A stretch of 64,000 bases of DNA from assembly GCA_016707895.1 (NCBI GenBank), contig JADJGV010000034.1, positions 496,001 to 560,000 of the forward strand, read 5' to 3'. Under the pieces are notes generated by a model. That model did not search any database. It had not been told where the DNA came from and saw only the letters and a list, made by a program, of their open reading frames with translations. The DNA comes from Myxococcales bacterium. GTDB taxonomy: Bacteria; Myxococcota_A; Polyangia; Haliangiales; Haliangiaceae. The translations under genes were made by a program, and so were the position numbers. This document shows, piece by piece, positions 11,062-27,739 of this stretch. Position 1 is the first letter of the stretch. Each line of letters opens with the position of its first letter.

Positions 11062-12366
11062 TCAACGCGGGGCAGGGGCTGGGGCGGGGACGGCGGCGAG
11101 CGCGACGTCGAGCGCCGCGTGCAGCTCGCCATCGACCAGCGCGAGCTGAGTCAGGCGCGTGGTGAGCGGGTGGCCGGCGATCGTGAGCTGGACGTGGGCG
11201 ACGCGCCGGCGCGTGCGATCGAGCGAGCCGACCACGAGGTACTTGACCCAGGCCGCGGCGCTGATCACCGGCGACGCGATCGCGCGCTCGAGGTCGCGGT
11301 CGAGCGCGGTCGCGCGCAGCTGGTCGCCCTCGAGGGCGATCGCGACCCGGACGCCGACCCGGAAGTACGAGCAGCCGTCGCGCTCCTGCAGCACGTGGAC
11401 CTTCCACGGGTGCGCGGGATCCTCGGCGACGTAGTCGAAGCGCGGCCGGAACGCGCCGCGCGGCGTCGGGGTCAGGCTGCGATCGTACCAGCGCGGCGCG
11501 CGGCCCGACGCGATCGCCCAGTTGGCCAGCTCGGCGACGGTGCTGGCGGCGACGGCGACGCCGACATGGTCGCCCGACGCGGGCGCGGTCGGCGCGCCGA
11601 GGCCGCCCCGGATCGGCAGGCCGGTGTGGATCTCGACCAGCAGCGCCGCGGGATCGGTCAGCGAGCGGACCGCGACGTCGGCGACCGGCACGTCGGGGAG
11701 CTGCAGGCGCAGCCGGGCCACCTGGCCCAGCCGCACCAGCAGCAGATCGTGCAGGCCGCGGTACGCGGTGCCGGTGAGGTAGGTCGCGAGGCGGCTGACG
11801 GCGGCGTCGCGCAGCACCGGCGGTACGCGGCCGCGCGCCGCCGGCGGCAACCAGCGCTCGATCGCGGCGCCGAGCGCCGCGGCGGCGTCGGGCCCGAGCG
11901 TCGGCGCGATCGCCAGCAAGTCGGCGGGGCGAACCCCGAACGCGAGCGCGACGTCGCCGTGGGCGCGCTCGACCTCGGGCGCCAGCGCGACCTCGAGCGC
12001 CAGCGTGGCGATGGTGGCGTCGTCGTCGGCGATGGCGAGCGTCACCGCGAGCTGGACGTGGCCCGGCGCGCCCGGCCGCAGCGCGACCTGGTCGAGGCGC
12101 GCGCGCAACCCGCCCGGGACGACCAGCGCCAGCGGGCCGAGCTCGGGCAGCGCCAGCGGCGCGGCCCACGGCGTCCGCGTCAGCAGCTCGGCGATCACCG
12201 CGTTGGCGCGGGCCAGCGGCACGGTGACGCGCACGTCGGGCGAGGGCGCGGTGGCCACCGCGCGGGCCGCGAGCGTCGCGCGGGCGGCGCGCACGTCGGC
12301 GCACCGCGAGCCACAGCCGGCCAGCGCCGCGGTCGTCGCGAGCAGGGCGATCAGGAGCGGGCGCAT
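11062..12366 (-). CDS. lipoprotein of unknown function
   Basis: 434 aa. The signal peptide ends TTAALAGCGS, a good lipobox. The mature part alternates predicted beta strands (VRVTVPLARANAVIAELL, VQLAVTLAIADDDA) with helices and repeats this pattern twice. That might suggest an elongated lipid- or protein-binding fold, but I do not recognise a family and assign no function. A TAGATT box lies exactly six bases before the ATG, so the mRNA may be leaderless. It is divergent from the Clp-like operon beginning at 12453. Confidence 0.6.
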   Translation of the reverse strand: MRPLLIALLATTAALAGCGSRCADVRAARATLAARAVATAPSPDVRVTVPLARANAVIAELLTRTPWAAPLALPELGPLALVVPGGLRARLDQVALRPGAPGHVQLAVTLAIADDDATIATLALEVALAPEVERAHGDVALAFGVRPADLLAIAPTLGPDAAAALGAAIERWLPPAARGRVPPVLRDAAVSRLATYLTGTAYRGLHDLLLVRLGQVARLRLQLPDVPVADVAVRSLTDPAALLVEIHTGLPIRGGLGAPTAPASGDHVGVAVAASTVAELANWAIASGRAPRWYDRSLTPTPRGAFRPRFDYVAEDPAHPWKVHVLQERDGCSYFRVGVRVAIALEGDQLRATALDRDLERAIASPVISAAAWVKYLVVGSLDRTRRRVAHVQLTIAGHPLTTRLTQLALVDGELHAALDVALAAVPAPAPAPR

Positions 12367-12372
12367 CGTGTG

Positions 12373-12378
12373 AATCTA
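12373..12378 (-). promoter_or_regulatory. putative -10 box (TAGATT) of a leaderless transcript
   Basis: TAGATT on the minus strand, followed by exactly 6 nt and then the ATG at 12366. This puts the expected transcription start on the start codon. No -35 element is recognisable. The same geometry recurs at other genes in this window. Confidence 0.45.
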
Positions 12379-12452
12379 CGCGAGGCGCGGGGAGCGCGGC
12401 GGGCGACCCTGGTAGCATCGCGTGTCGATGATCACGGAACCGCGGGCCGCGC

Positions 12453-15872
<3,420 letters not shown>

Positions 15873-15876
<4 letters not shown>

Positions 15877-18800
15877 AGCGCACCTACGCGATCACCGTCT
15901 ACGAGCGCAAGGTCGAGGGCACGCTGACCTGGACGCCGCTGGTGCCGCCGGGGTTGATCGCGGCGCTGAGCGGCAAGAGCGAGGTGCGGCTGCGCGAGCA
16001 GCTGGGCAAGCTGCTGGCCGCGGCGGTGCGCCAGGTCGAGCCCGAGCAGCACGAGCTGTTCGAGACCGCGCCCGGCACCCGGCTGCACCACGTGTCGCTG
16101 GATCTCAACCTGCGCGAGCGCGGGCGGGTCGGCGGGCGGTTCCCGCTGGTGCTCGAGCCGCGGTGGTTCACCGACGCGCGCCAGCGGCTGCTCGCGTACC
16201 ACCCGGCGGATCCCAGCGCGTGGTTCGACGCCGACGACGTCCACGAGGTCGAGCGGCTGGCGGCGCACTTCGCGCGCCAGGCGTGGGCCAGCGACGACGT
16301 CACCGCGCTCGAGGCCAAGAAGAGCGCGGCCAAGGAGCGGCTGATCACGGTGTCGTTCGACCTGGCGCCGCGGACGCTGCTCGATCGCGCCAAGGCCGCG
16401 GCCGAGGGCAAGCAGCGGGCCGGGCTGGCGCGGTCGGTGCGCCAGCACCTGGCGCAGCTCGGCGTCGACCAGACCGCGCGCGCGATCGACGGCACCTTGC
16501 CGATGGGCGTGCCCCGGCCGGCCTACCGGGCCCAGCTGGCGCGGCTCCTGGGCGGGCCGCGGCCGCGCTCGACGGTGCTGGTGGGACGTCCGGGATCCGG
16601 ACGCGCGACGTTGCTGGCGCGCTGGGTCGGCGATCGGCTCGAGGCCGACGGCTGGTACCTGCACCGCAACGCCGATCGCGTGCACCGGGTGTGGCGGCTG
16701 TCGGGCAAGCGGCTGATCGCGGGCATGCAGTACTTCGGCGACTGGGAGGACCGGCTGCTCGATCTGGTGACCGACGCCCGCGCCCACCGCGGCCTCCTGT
16801 GGTTCGACGATCTGCACCTGTTCGGGCGGCTGGGCGTGACCCGGCAGTCGGAGCGCTCGTTCGCCGACTTCTTCCGCGGCCCGGTGCAGCGCGGCGAGCT
16901 GACGATCGTCGCCACCGCGACCCGCGAGCAGCTGGCGCGGCTGGAGGACGACGCGCCGTCGTTCGCGCAGCTGTTCGCGCGGGTCGCGGTCGAGCCGACC
17001 GACGCCGCCGAGACCGCGGCGCTGATGCTGGCCGAGGTGCGCCGGCTCGAGGCCGAGCACCCGGTCGAGGTCCACCCGTTCACGCCGCGGACGGTCTACG
17101 AGCTGGCCACCAGCCTGTACCCGTGGACCGCGACGCCGGGCGGGCCGATCGACATGCTGCGCAAGCTGGTGGCCGCCGCCGGGCCGCGGCCGGCGCCGGG
17201 GGCGCGGCGGGCGCTGCCGCCCGAGGCCGCGGTGGCGCAGGCGGCGCGCGACACCGGCCTGCCCGAGCACCTGATCACGCTCGACGCGCCGCTCGATCCG
17301 GCGGCGGTGACCGCGCACTTCGCGGCCCGGGTGATCGGCCAGGACGAGGCGGTGGCGGTGGCCACCGACGTGGTGGTCAAGGTGCGCGCCGGGTTGACCG
17401 ACCCCGGGCGGCCGCTCGGCGTGTACCTGTTCACCGGCCCCACCGGCACCGGCAAGACCGAGCTGGCCACCGCGCTGGCCGAGTACCTGTACGGCGAGCG
17501 CCGCCGGCTGGTGCGGCTCGACATGAGCGAGCTGGCCGGCCCCGACGCGGTGGCGCGGCTGATCGGCGACCGCTTCACGCCCGACGGCCTGCTCACCAGC
17601 CGGATCCGCGAGCAGCCGTTCGCGGTGGTGCTGCTCGACGAGATCGAGAAGGCCCACCCGTCGGTGCTCGGGCTGCTCTTGCAGCTGTTCGACGAGGGCC
17701 GGCTGACCGACGCCGGCGGCGAGGTCGCGAGCTTCCGCCACGCGGTGATCGTGATGACCTCGAACCTGGGCGCGCGGGTGCAGCAGCCGATCGGGTTCGG
17801 CGACTCGACCGAGGCCGTGCTCGGGCAGATCGCCAAGGCCGTGCGCGAGTTCTTCCCGCCCGAGCTGTGGAACCGCATCGATCGCGTGGTGCGGTTCCGG
17901 CCGTTGACCGCCGAGGTCGCGGCGCGGGTGGTCGACAAGGAGCTGGCCAAGCTCCTGGGCCGGCGCGGCCTGCGCGAGCGCGACGTCTTCGTCTACGCCG
18001 GCCGGGCGGTGCGCGAGCGCGCGGTGGCGCAGGCGTTCGATCCGCGGTTCGGCGCGCGCACGGTCAAGCGCTGGCTCGAGGAGCACGTCGCCGGCGCGCT
18101 GACCGAGGCGTTGACCGAGGCGCCGCCGGCGCGGATGACCGTGGCCCGGCTGCGCGAGGAGGCCGGCGCGATCGCGGTGACGCTCGAGCTGGTGCCCGAG
18201 GCGGTCGCGTGGGGCGGCGGCTTCCCGCTGATCGAGGCCCGCGAGCTGTCGGCGGCGGCGCTGGTGCCGGCGGCCGAGGCGATGGCCGATCGCATCGACG
18301 CGCTCCTGGCCACCGATCCGGTGGGGCGGGCGCTGGCCACGTTGCGGGCCCGGCCCGACGGCGAGCGCGGGCGGTACTTCGTCGAGCACTTCGCCGACGA
18401 GCTGGCGGCGCTGCGGACGACGCTGGTCGGCCGCCGCCGGGCCCGGCCGGGGCCGATCGCGCCCGAGGCCCACGAGGAGCACGACCTCGAGGCCTGGCCG
18501 CGCGAGGCCCACGTCGAGAAGAGCGGCGCGTGGTCGCAGCGCCGCGAGGTGCGCCGCTACGATCCGCGCTCCGGCGATCGCGCGCCCAAGGCCGCCGCCG
18601 GCCAGGCGGCGACGCTGGCGGCGCTGGCGCGCGCCGAGCTGCTGCTCGGCCACGTCGACGAGCTGGCCGATCCCGACGCCCACGTCGTGACCGTGCTGGT
18701 CACGCCGGTCGGCGTGGTCGGCGGCGGGCCGCGGCCGCTGGGCTGGGGCCTGCTCGAGGCGCTGCGCGCGGTCGCCGATCAGGCGATGGCGCGCACCAAG

Positions 18801-19237
18801 GACGGCCGGATCGAGGCCTACCAGGCGCCGGCGGTCGGCCACGTGCAGCGCGCGTTCGCGGTGCGCGATCTGTTCGCGCGCGCGGCGTTCACGCCCGAGC
18901 ACGGCACCCACTTCTTCCAGTCGCTCACCGACGAGCCCGAGGTGTACCGGGTCGAGGTGCGGCCCGGCGATCAGCCGCTGGCGCCGCTGCTGCGCGCGCA
19001 CGCCGAGGCGCTGGCGGCGTTCGAGGCGGCGCAGGCCGCGGGCGTCGCCGGGCCGCCCAACCCCGAGGCGCTGCTGCCGGCGGTGCGGACGCTGGCGGCC
19101 GCGCCCGGGCAGCGGCCCGGCGAGGCGTTCGTCGCCGACGTCGAGGACTTCGTGATCGGCCTGGCGACCCGGCAGCACGCGGCCAGCCTGGCCGAGGTGG
19201 TGCGGGCGCTGTGGCACGTCCGCTGGAGCCACCGGCC

Positions 19238-19241
<4 letters not shown>
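15873..19241 (+). CDS. Clp/HSP100-type AAA+ ATPase B (degenerate first nucleotide site)
   Basis: 1122 aa from GTG 15873, overlapping the stop of ATPase A by 4 bp. The N-terminal ~230 residues (YAITVYERKVEGTLTWTPLV...) are a beta-rich domain with weak resemblance to the N-termini of A and C, not a Clp N domain. NBD1 carries GRPGSGRAT (about 16581-16610), where the Walker A lysine is arginine, so ATP binding there is doubtful. NBD2 is intact: GPTGTGKT (17436-17459), VVLLDEIEKAHP, IVMTSNLGA, then FGARTVKRWLEE of the small domain. A further ~330 residues follow with no family I recognise (LLGHVDELADPDAHVVTVLV...). Probably a subunit of a hetero-oligomer with A and C. Confidence 0.75.
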
Positions 19242-21508
<2,267 letters not shown>

Positions 21509-22366
21509 TCACCCGGGCAGCTCGGCGAGCAGCAGGTCGCGCAGCGCGCGCACCCGCGCCGGCAGCTGCGCGATCGGCGCCGACACCAGGTACAGCGGCG
21601 CGCTGGCCAGCGCGTACTCCGGCACCACCCGCGCCAGCTCGCCGCGCGCCAGCGGCCGCGCCGCGACGAACGTGGGCAGGAGCGCGATGCCGGCGCCGGC
21701 CACCGCCAGCTCGGCCAGCGTGCCGAAATCGGCGCAGGCGATCGACGGCGGCCGCGGCCGCGACGCCGGCGCGAAGCTCTTGTGGCCGCGGGCGTCGGGC
21801 CACATGACCTCGTGGCCGGCGAACTCGGCGGCGCGCTTCGGCGTGCCGCGGCGGGCCAGGTAGGCCGGGCTGGCGAAGAACCCGGCGGTCAGCGCGCGCA
21901 GCCGCCGCGCCACCAGACCGCCGGCGCCGGGCCGCCCCAGCCGCAGCGCCAGATCGACGCCGCGGGTGAACGGCACCAGCTGATCGGACAGCTCGAGGAC
22001 CAGCCGCACCGCCGGGTAGCGCGCGCGGAAGCCGGGCAGGAGCGGCGCCACCAGCGCGCGCGCCAGCTCGGGCGTGGTGGTGAGGCGGACGGTGCCGGTC
22101 GGGATGGCGTGGGCCGCCGGCACCGCCCCGGCGGCGCGCTCGAGCTCGGCCAGCGGCGCGGCGACCTGGCGGGCCAGCGCCTCGCCCTCGGCGGTGGGCC
22201 GGACCGAGCGGGTGGTGCGCACGAACAGCCGCGCGCCGAGGTCGCGCTCGAGGGCGCCGATCACGCGGCTGACCCGGGTGCGATCGACGCCGAGCTCGCG
22301 GGCCGCGACGCTGAACGAGCCGGCGCCCGCGACCCGCGCGAAGACCGCGAGGTGGTTGAGATCCAT
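21509..22366 (-). CDS. LysR-family transcriptional regulator
   Basis: 285 aa from ATG 22366. The N-terminal winged helix-turn-helix is typical (MDLNHLAVFARVAGAGSFS ... VSRVIGALERDLGARLFVRTT). The C-terminal effector-binding domain has the usual two-lobed pattern (VRLVLELSDQLVPFTRGVDLALRLG; LAELAVAGAGIALLP). It is divergent from the lipoprotein gene at 22442. A perfect inverted repeat covers its own start codon, which suggests autoregulation and possibly control of the divergent gene. Effector unknown. Confidence 0.9.
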   Translation of the reverse strand: MDLNHLAVFARVAGAGSFSVAARELGVDRTRVSRVIGALERDLGARLFVRTTRSVRPTAEGEALARQVAAPLAELERAAGAVPAAHAIPTGTVRLTTTPELARALVAPLLPGFRARYPAVRLVLELSDQLVPFTRGVDLALRLGRPGAGGLVARRLRALTAGFFASPAYLARRGTPKRAAEFAGHEVMWPDARGHKSFAPASRPRPPSIACADFGTLAELAVAGAGIALLPTFVAARPLARGELARVVPEYALASAPLYLVSAPIAQLPARVRALRDLLLAELPG

Positions 22367-22387
22367 TGATGCGAGAGTCGCATCAAT
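22365..22387. promoter_or_regulatory. perfect inverted repeat (LysR-box-like operator)
   Basis: Arms ATTGATGCGA (22365-22374) and TCGCATCAAT (22378-22387) are exact reverse complements around a GAG spacer. It contains a T-N11-A core (T22370, A22382), the consensus geometry of LysR-type binding sites, and overlaps the lysR start codon. The AT-rich ends stand out in this GC-rich DNA. Confidence 0.65.
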
Positions 22388-22441
22388 GACGTGCTGATTC
22401 CACGGATTGTCGCGGCGGCCGCGCGGCCGCATCGTGCCGTC

Positions 22442-23092
22442 ATGCACCACCTGTCGCGCCTCGTCGTCGCCTCGCTCCTCGCGGCCACCGCCGCCTCGTC
22501 CCTGGCCGGCTGCGGCCCCGGTCGCCCCGGCTCCCCGGTCGGCCTGACCCTGGCCGCCGCCGCGCCGCCGCCGCCGCTGGCGACGCTGGTGTGGGTCGGC
22601 CGCGGCGTCGCCGAGCGCCACGGCCCCGACGGCTGGGCGCCGGCGCCCAGCTTCGACTACGACTTCACCGTCGTCCAGCGCCGCTACGCCGACCACTGGG
22701 ACTCGACCAAGACGATGCGCCGGTCGCACCCGGCCTACGACGGCTCGGCTGGGCCGCGGCTCTTGGTCTACCAGTTCCGCCTCGACCTCGCGCCCGGCCC
22801 CGACGCCGCGGTCGCGTACCGGATCGCGTCGACGATCGGCAGCGGCCGGGGCCACGGCGATCCCGAGTTCCGCGAGGCGGTGCTCGAGCTCACCGCCGAC
22901 GTGTCGATGTTCGCCCCGTTCGACCGCTACCGCATCACCCAGCACTACCAGTACGAGGAGGGCCGGCTGACCGAGCTGGTCGAACTCAACGATGGCGCCG
23001 CGCCGTGGGTGCGCAACCACGAGGAGGCGCTGCTGTTCGGGCCCGAACGGTTCGCCGGCCCGCCGACGACGCTGGCCGACGCGGCGCCGTGA
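22442..23092 (+). CDS. lipoprotein of unknown function, divergent from LysR gene
   Basis: 216 aa. The ATG at 22442 gives a proper signal peptide with lipobox (SSLAGCGPG); upstream GTG/TTG starts would add residues ahead of it without purpose. The mature protein is globular (DYDFTVVQRRYADHW, YQFRLDLAPGPDA, YRITQHYQYEEGRL) and I do not recognise the family. It starts 75 bp from the LysR gene, so it is the most likely target of that regulator. It is convergent with the kinase gene, with a 3-bp gap. Confidence 0.6.
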   Translation: MHHLSRLVVASLLAATAASSLAGCGPGRPGSPVGLTLAAAAPPPPLATLVWVGRGVAERHGPDGWAPAPSFDYDFTVVQRRYADHWDSTKTMRRSHPAYDGSAGPRLLVYQFRLDLAPGPDAAVAYRIASTIGSGRGHGDPEFREAVLELTADVSMFAPFDRYRITQHYQYEEGRLTELVELNDGAAPWVRNHEEALLFGPERFAGPPTTLADAAP

Positions 23093-23095
23093 CGG

Positions 23096-24528
<1,433 letters not shown>

Positions 24529-24532
<4 letters not shown>

Positions 24533-25707
24533 GCCGACACGTCCAGCGTGACGCCGTCCCAGGCCAGCACGTCGCCGACGATCAGCTGCACCCGGCCGGC
24601 GCCGATGCGATCCTCGCCCAGCGTGAACGGCCCGGCCGCGCGGCCCAGCCACGGCGCGCCGGCGGTGAACGCGACCTCGCACGGCAGCCCGGCCGGCGCC
24701 AGGTCGATCACCTGATCGGGCCGCCCGATCACCAGCCGCCGGCCGCGGTCGAGGCCGCTGGCGACGCGCAGGTACGCGACCCCGTCGATCACCTCGAACT
24801 CGAGCCGGCAGTCCTCGCCCAGCTCGACCGCGCCGCGGCCGGCCAGCGGCACCTTGCCCGCCACCGGCAGCCCGCCGATCAGCGTGCCGTTGCGCGAGCC
24901 GGCGTCGCCGATCGTGAACCCGTCGCCGCCGACGGTGATCTCGGCGTGGCGGCGCGACACCCCGCCGGCGCGCAGCGGCAGATCGCACACCGCGTCGCGG
25001 CCCATCGCGACCAGGGGCCGGACGCTCACGATCACCGCGTCGCCGCCGCGCGGGCGCAGCTCGACCTTGCCGCCGCTGATCAGATCGGCGGTGAGCGCGT
25101 CGAGCACGCGCTGGCGATCGTCGGACGGCTCGGCGGCCAGGCTGCGCGTCAGCGCGGCGCGCGCCTCGCCGCGGCGCCCGAGCCGGCGGTGCAGCTCGTA
25201 GTCGGCGAAGGCGTCGCGCGCCGACTGCTCGGCGGTGGCGCGGCGCTCGTCGGCGGCCAGCGTGTCCTCGACGCGATCGATCAGGCCGGCGTCGGAGTAG
25301 GCCTGGGCCGCGCCGGCCAGCTCGCCGATCGCGGCCAGCGCGTCGCCGGCCTCGCGGTGGGCGCCGCCGGCCACGAGCAGCGCCGCCGCCTCGCGCACCC
25401 GCTCGCGATCGCGCGCGGTGGCGACGCCCTCGGCCTTGGTCTTGGCGTACAGCGCGCGGCCCAGCGCCGCGGAGGCCTGGGCCACCAGCGCCGGCTCGTC
25501 GCCGGCCCAGTGCACCGCGTCGCGCAGCGCGGCCAGCTCGGCGGCGCGATCGGCGGCGCGCGCGGCCCGCGCCAGGTGCATGCGCACCGCGCCGGCGCGA
25601 TCGCCGGCCAGGCCGTAGTGGGTCGCGGCGGTGTCGGGATCGCCCGCGGCCTCGGCGGCGCGCGCGGCGCGCAGGTCAGTCGAGAACAGCTGGCGGAAGA
25701 TGCCCAC
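24529..25707 (-). CDS. FHA-domain protein with TPR-like N-terminus
   Basis: 392 aa from GTG 25707. The first ~190 residues form helical repeats (AGDPDTAATHYGLAGDRAGAVRMHLARAARA). Residues about 225-300 contain an FHA domain: the GRD...CDLPL turn, SRRHAEI and DAGSRNGT are the conserved phospho-threonine-binding residues. A second beta-rich segment at the C-terminus (RRLVIGRPDQVIDLAPAGL) may be a degenerate repeat. It is the first gene of a two-gene operon with the kinase. A perfect TATAAT lies 10 nt upstream of the start codon. Confidence 0.85.
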
Positions 25708-25717
25708 GCGAGGGTCG

Positions 25718-25723
25718 ATTATA
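25718..25723 (-). promoter_or_regulatory. putative -10 box TATAAT for the FHA-kinase operon
   Basis: A perfect TATAAT on the minus strand ending 10 nt before GTG 25707, so the predicted 5' untranslated region is only a few bases. No convincing -35 sequence is visible. Confidence 0.5.
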
Positions 25724-25777
25724 CAGCCCGGCGTGGGCCCTCAGCGCCGGTCAGTTCGTTTCGCTCGAGCACCGGAG

Positions 25778-25859
25778 GACGCGTCGGGAGTCTCGCGTCG
25801 CGGGGGGAGGCTCGATCCCGGCTTTGCCGGGATCGAGGGGGGCTCGGCGACGAGCCCCC
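25778..25859. repeat. hairpin repeat element, uninterrupted copy
   Basis: A 22-bp box (25778-25799, beginning GACGCGTCGGG) is followed by two hairpins. Hairpin 1 has 12-bp arms CTCGATCCCGGC / GCCGGGATCGAG around TTT (25811-25837). Hairpin 2 has 9-bp arms GGGGGCTCG / CGAGCCCCC around GCGA (25838-25859). It abuts the stop codon of the metallopeptidase gene and may serve as its transcript end. A second copy, with different stem sequences but intact pairing, lies at 37157-38711, split by an insertion sequence. Confidence 0.7.
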
Positions 25860-25865
25860 TGGAAC

Positions 25866-27707
25866 TCAAGGAAGCGCGGCGCCGAAGCGCGCCTGGTACT
25901 CGGTGGCGAGCTGGGCCTTGGCGGCGGCGTCGCCGGCGCGGTCGAGGGCCTTGCCCAGCGCGCGGTAGGCCTGCGCCAGCTCGGGCTCGGCGGCGATCGC
26001 CGCGCGCAAGGACGCGATCCCGGCCGGCAGCTTGTTGCCCTGGGCCAGCATCACGCCGCGCAGGTACAGCGCCCAGGCCGCGCCGCTCCACGCGGCGATC
26101 GCCTGATCGCACAGCTTGCGCGCGGCCGGCACCGCCTGCTGGCGCAGCGCCAGGTCGCACTCGGCGGCGAGCAGCCCGGGCGCGCCGCGCCAGCGCTTGC
26201 CCGCGGCCTTGGCCAGCCGCTTGGCGTCGGCGAACTTGTCGGCGTAGATCGCCGCCAGCAGGTCGCGCACCGCCGCGACGTAGGCCGGCTCGTCGAGCGG
26301 CGCGATCTTGCCGGGGACGCCGCCCGGGGGCAGGCCGTAGCGGCCGCGGGTGCGCAGCACCCAGGCCAGCACGTCGGCGCCCACGCCCGGCTGACGCTGC
26401 TCGGCGCTCCGCGCGGCGCGCTCGGCGTCGGACACCAGCCCCAGGGCCAGGTACGCCTCGGCGGTGGCCATCCACACCGGCACGCGATCGCCGGCCATCG
26501 CGTCGACCGCCGCCAGGTGGGCGCGCGCGCCGGCGAGGTCGCCGCCGGACGCCAGCGCGCCGGCCAGCACCATCCGCGGTCGCGGATCGTCGGGCGCGAC
26601 GTCGGCCACGCGCTGGCACGCCTTCACCGCGGCGTCGTCGGCGGCGCCGTCGCGCGCCACCCGCAGCTCGCAGATCGCCATCCGCACGTCGGGCGACGCC
26701 GGGTACGCGGCGGCGATCGCGTCGAGCTCGGCCAGCGCCTCGCCGAGCTTGCCGGCCTGGGCCAGCCGCCGCGCCGCCAGCAGCTGCTCGTTGGCCGCGC
26801 CGGCCAGGTCGACCGCGGCGCCGCCGCTGGCGTCGACCATGACCCGCAGCGCGGCGAGGAACTCGCCCTTGGCGTCGTCGTCCCAGCCGCCCCACGGGTT
26901 GCCCTCGAAGTAGCTGGTCAGCCGCGCCGCCAGCGTGCGCACGTCGAAGCTGCCCCGCGGCGCCAGCCAGGTCTCGAGCGACAGCTGCATGATCGCGCGG
27001 CTCGGCTCCGACAAGGTCGCCATCTCGGCGCTGTAGATCGCGGCCAGCAGCCAGGTCGGATCGTTCTCGTGCGGCGCGCCCAGCGTGTGGGCCAGCTCGT
27101 GCAACAGCACGACGGTCTGCTTGTGGCGGCGCCGCGCCAGGTGCACCCGCTCGCGCTCGGCGTCGCTGGTGTCGGGGAACAGCTGCGTGAACGCCTTGCG
27201 CTCGGCGCCGTCGGCGTAGCCGCGCACGACGACGTGGCGGCCCAGCGGGCGCGCCACGCCGAGCTCCTCGAAGCTGCCCTCGACCAGGCTCAGCGCCGAC
27301 GCGTAGCCGATGACCCAGTCGACGTCGTCGCCGGGATCCTTGGCCTCGAGCGCCGCCAGCACGTCACCCAGCTTGCGATCGGCCGAGCGCGCGGGCCACG
27401 GCTCGATGGCCTTGGCCTCGAGGCGGACGCCGACCGCCGGCACCAGGAACTGGTTGGCCTCGTCGAGCTGCTCCTCGATCTGCTGCCGCCAGTGCAGCGT
27501 GCCGGCCCGGTAGTCCTCGTCGACCCAGACCCGCACGCGCGCGGTGCGGGCCTCGCCCGGCAGCGGCCGCGCCACCTCGAGCCCGGCCGGCAGCGCCTTG
27601 CTCAGGTTGCGCCGCTGGATCTCCTTCTCCTTGGCCGCGTTCGAGAACGCGTTGGTGTAACAGCCGGCGGCCAGGGCCGCGATCGCACACAGGAGAGCGG
27701 CGCGCAT
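25866..27707 (-). CDS. lipoprotein: metzincin-like zinc metallopeptidase fused to TPR repeats
   Basis: 613 aa. The signal ends AALAAGCYTN, a lipobox. Near residue 205 the sequence HELAHTLGAPHE gives HExxHxxGxxH, the three-histidine zinc site of metzincin peptidases, preceded by the strand TVVLL. The N-terminal ~200 residues look like a peptidase domain (VRVWVDEDYRAGTLHWRQQIEEQLDEA). From about residue 320 helical TPR-like repeats run to the end (ASPDVRMAICELRVARDG; AEAYLALGLVSDAERAARSAEQ). It is probably an envelope protease with a protein-interaction tail; the substrate is unknown. A conserved Met-turn is not obvious (RAIMQLSLETW is a candidate). Confidence 0.65.
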   Translation of the reverse strand: MRAALLCAIAALAAGCYTNAFSNAAKEKEIQRRNLSKALPAGLEVARPLPGEARTARVRVWVDEDYRAGTLHWRQQIEEQLDEANQFLVPAVGVRLEAKAIEPWPARSADRKLGDVLAALEAKDPGDDVDWVIGYASALSLVEGSFEELGVARPLGRHVVVRGYADGAERKAFTQLFPDTSDAERERVHLARRRHKQTVVLLHELAHTLGAPHENDPTWLLAAIYSAEMATLSEPSRAIMQLSLETWLAPRGSFDVRTLAARLTSYFEGNPWGGWDDDAKGEFLAALRVMVDASGGAAVDLAGAANEQLLAARRLAQAGKLGEALAELDAIAAAYPASPDVRMAICELRVARDGAADDAAVKACQRVADVAPDDPRPRMVLAGALASGGDLAGARAHLAAVDAMAGDRVPVWMATAEAYLALGLVSDAERAARSAEQRQPGVGADVLAWVLRTRGRYGLPPGGVPGKIAPLDEPAYVAAVRDLLAAIYADKFADAKRLAKAAGKRWRGAPGLLAAECDLALRQQAVPAARKLCDQAIAAWSGAAWALYLRGVMLAQGNKLPAGIASLRAAIAAEPELAQAYRALGKALDRAGDAAAKAQLATEYQARFGAALP

Positions 27708-27739
27708 CAGGTGGGAGCGAGGCTACCACCGCGCCGCGG

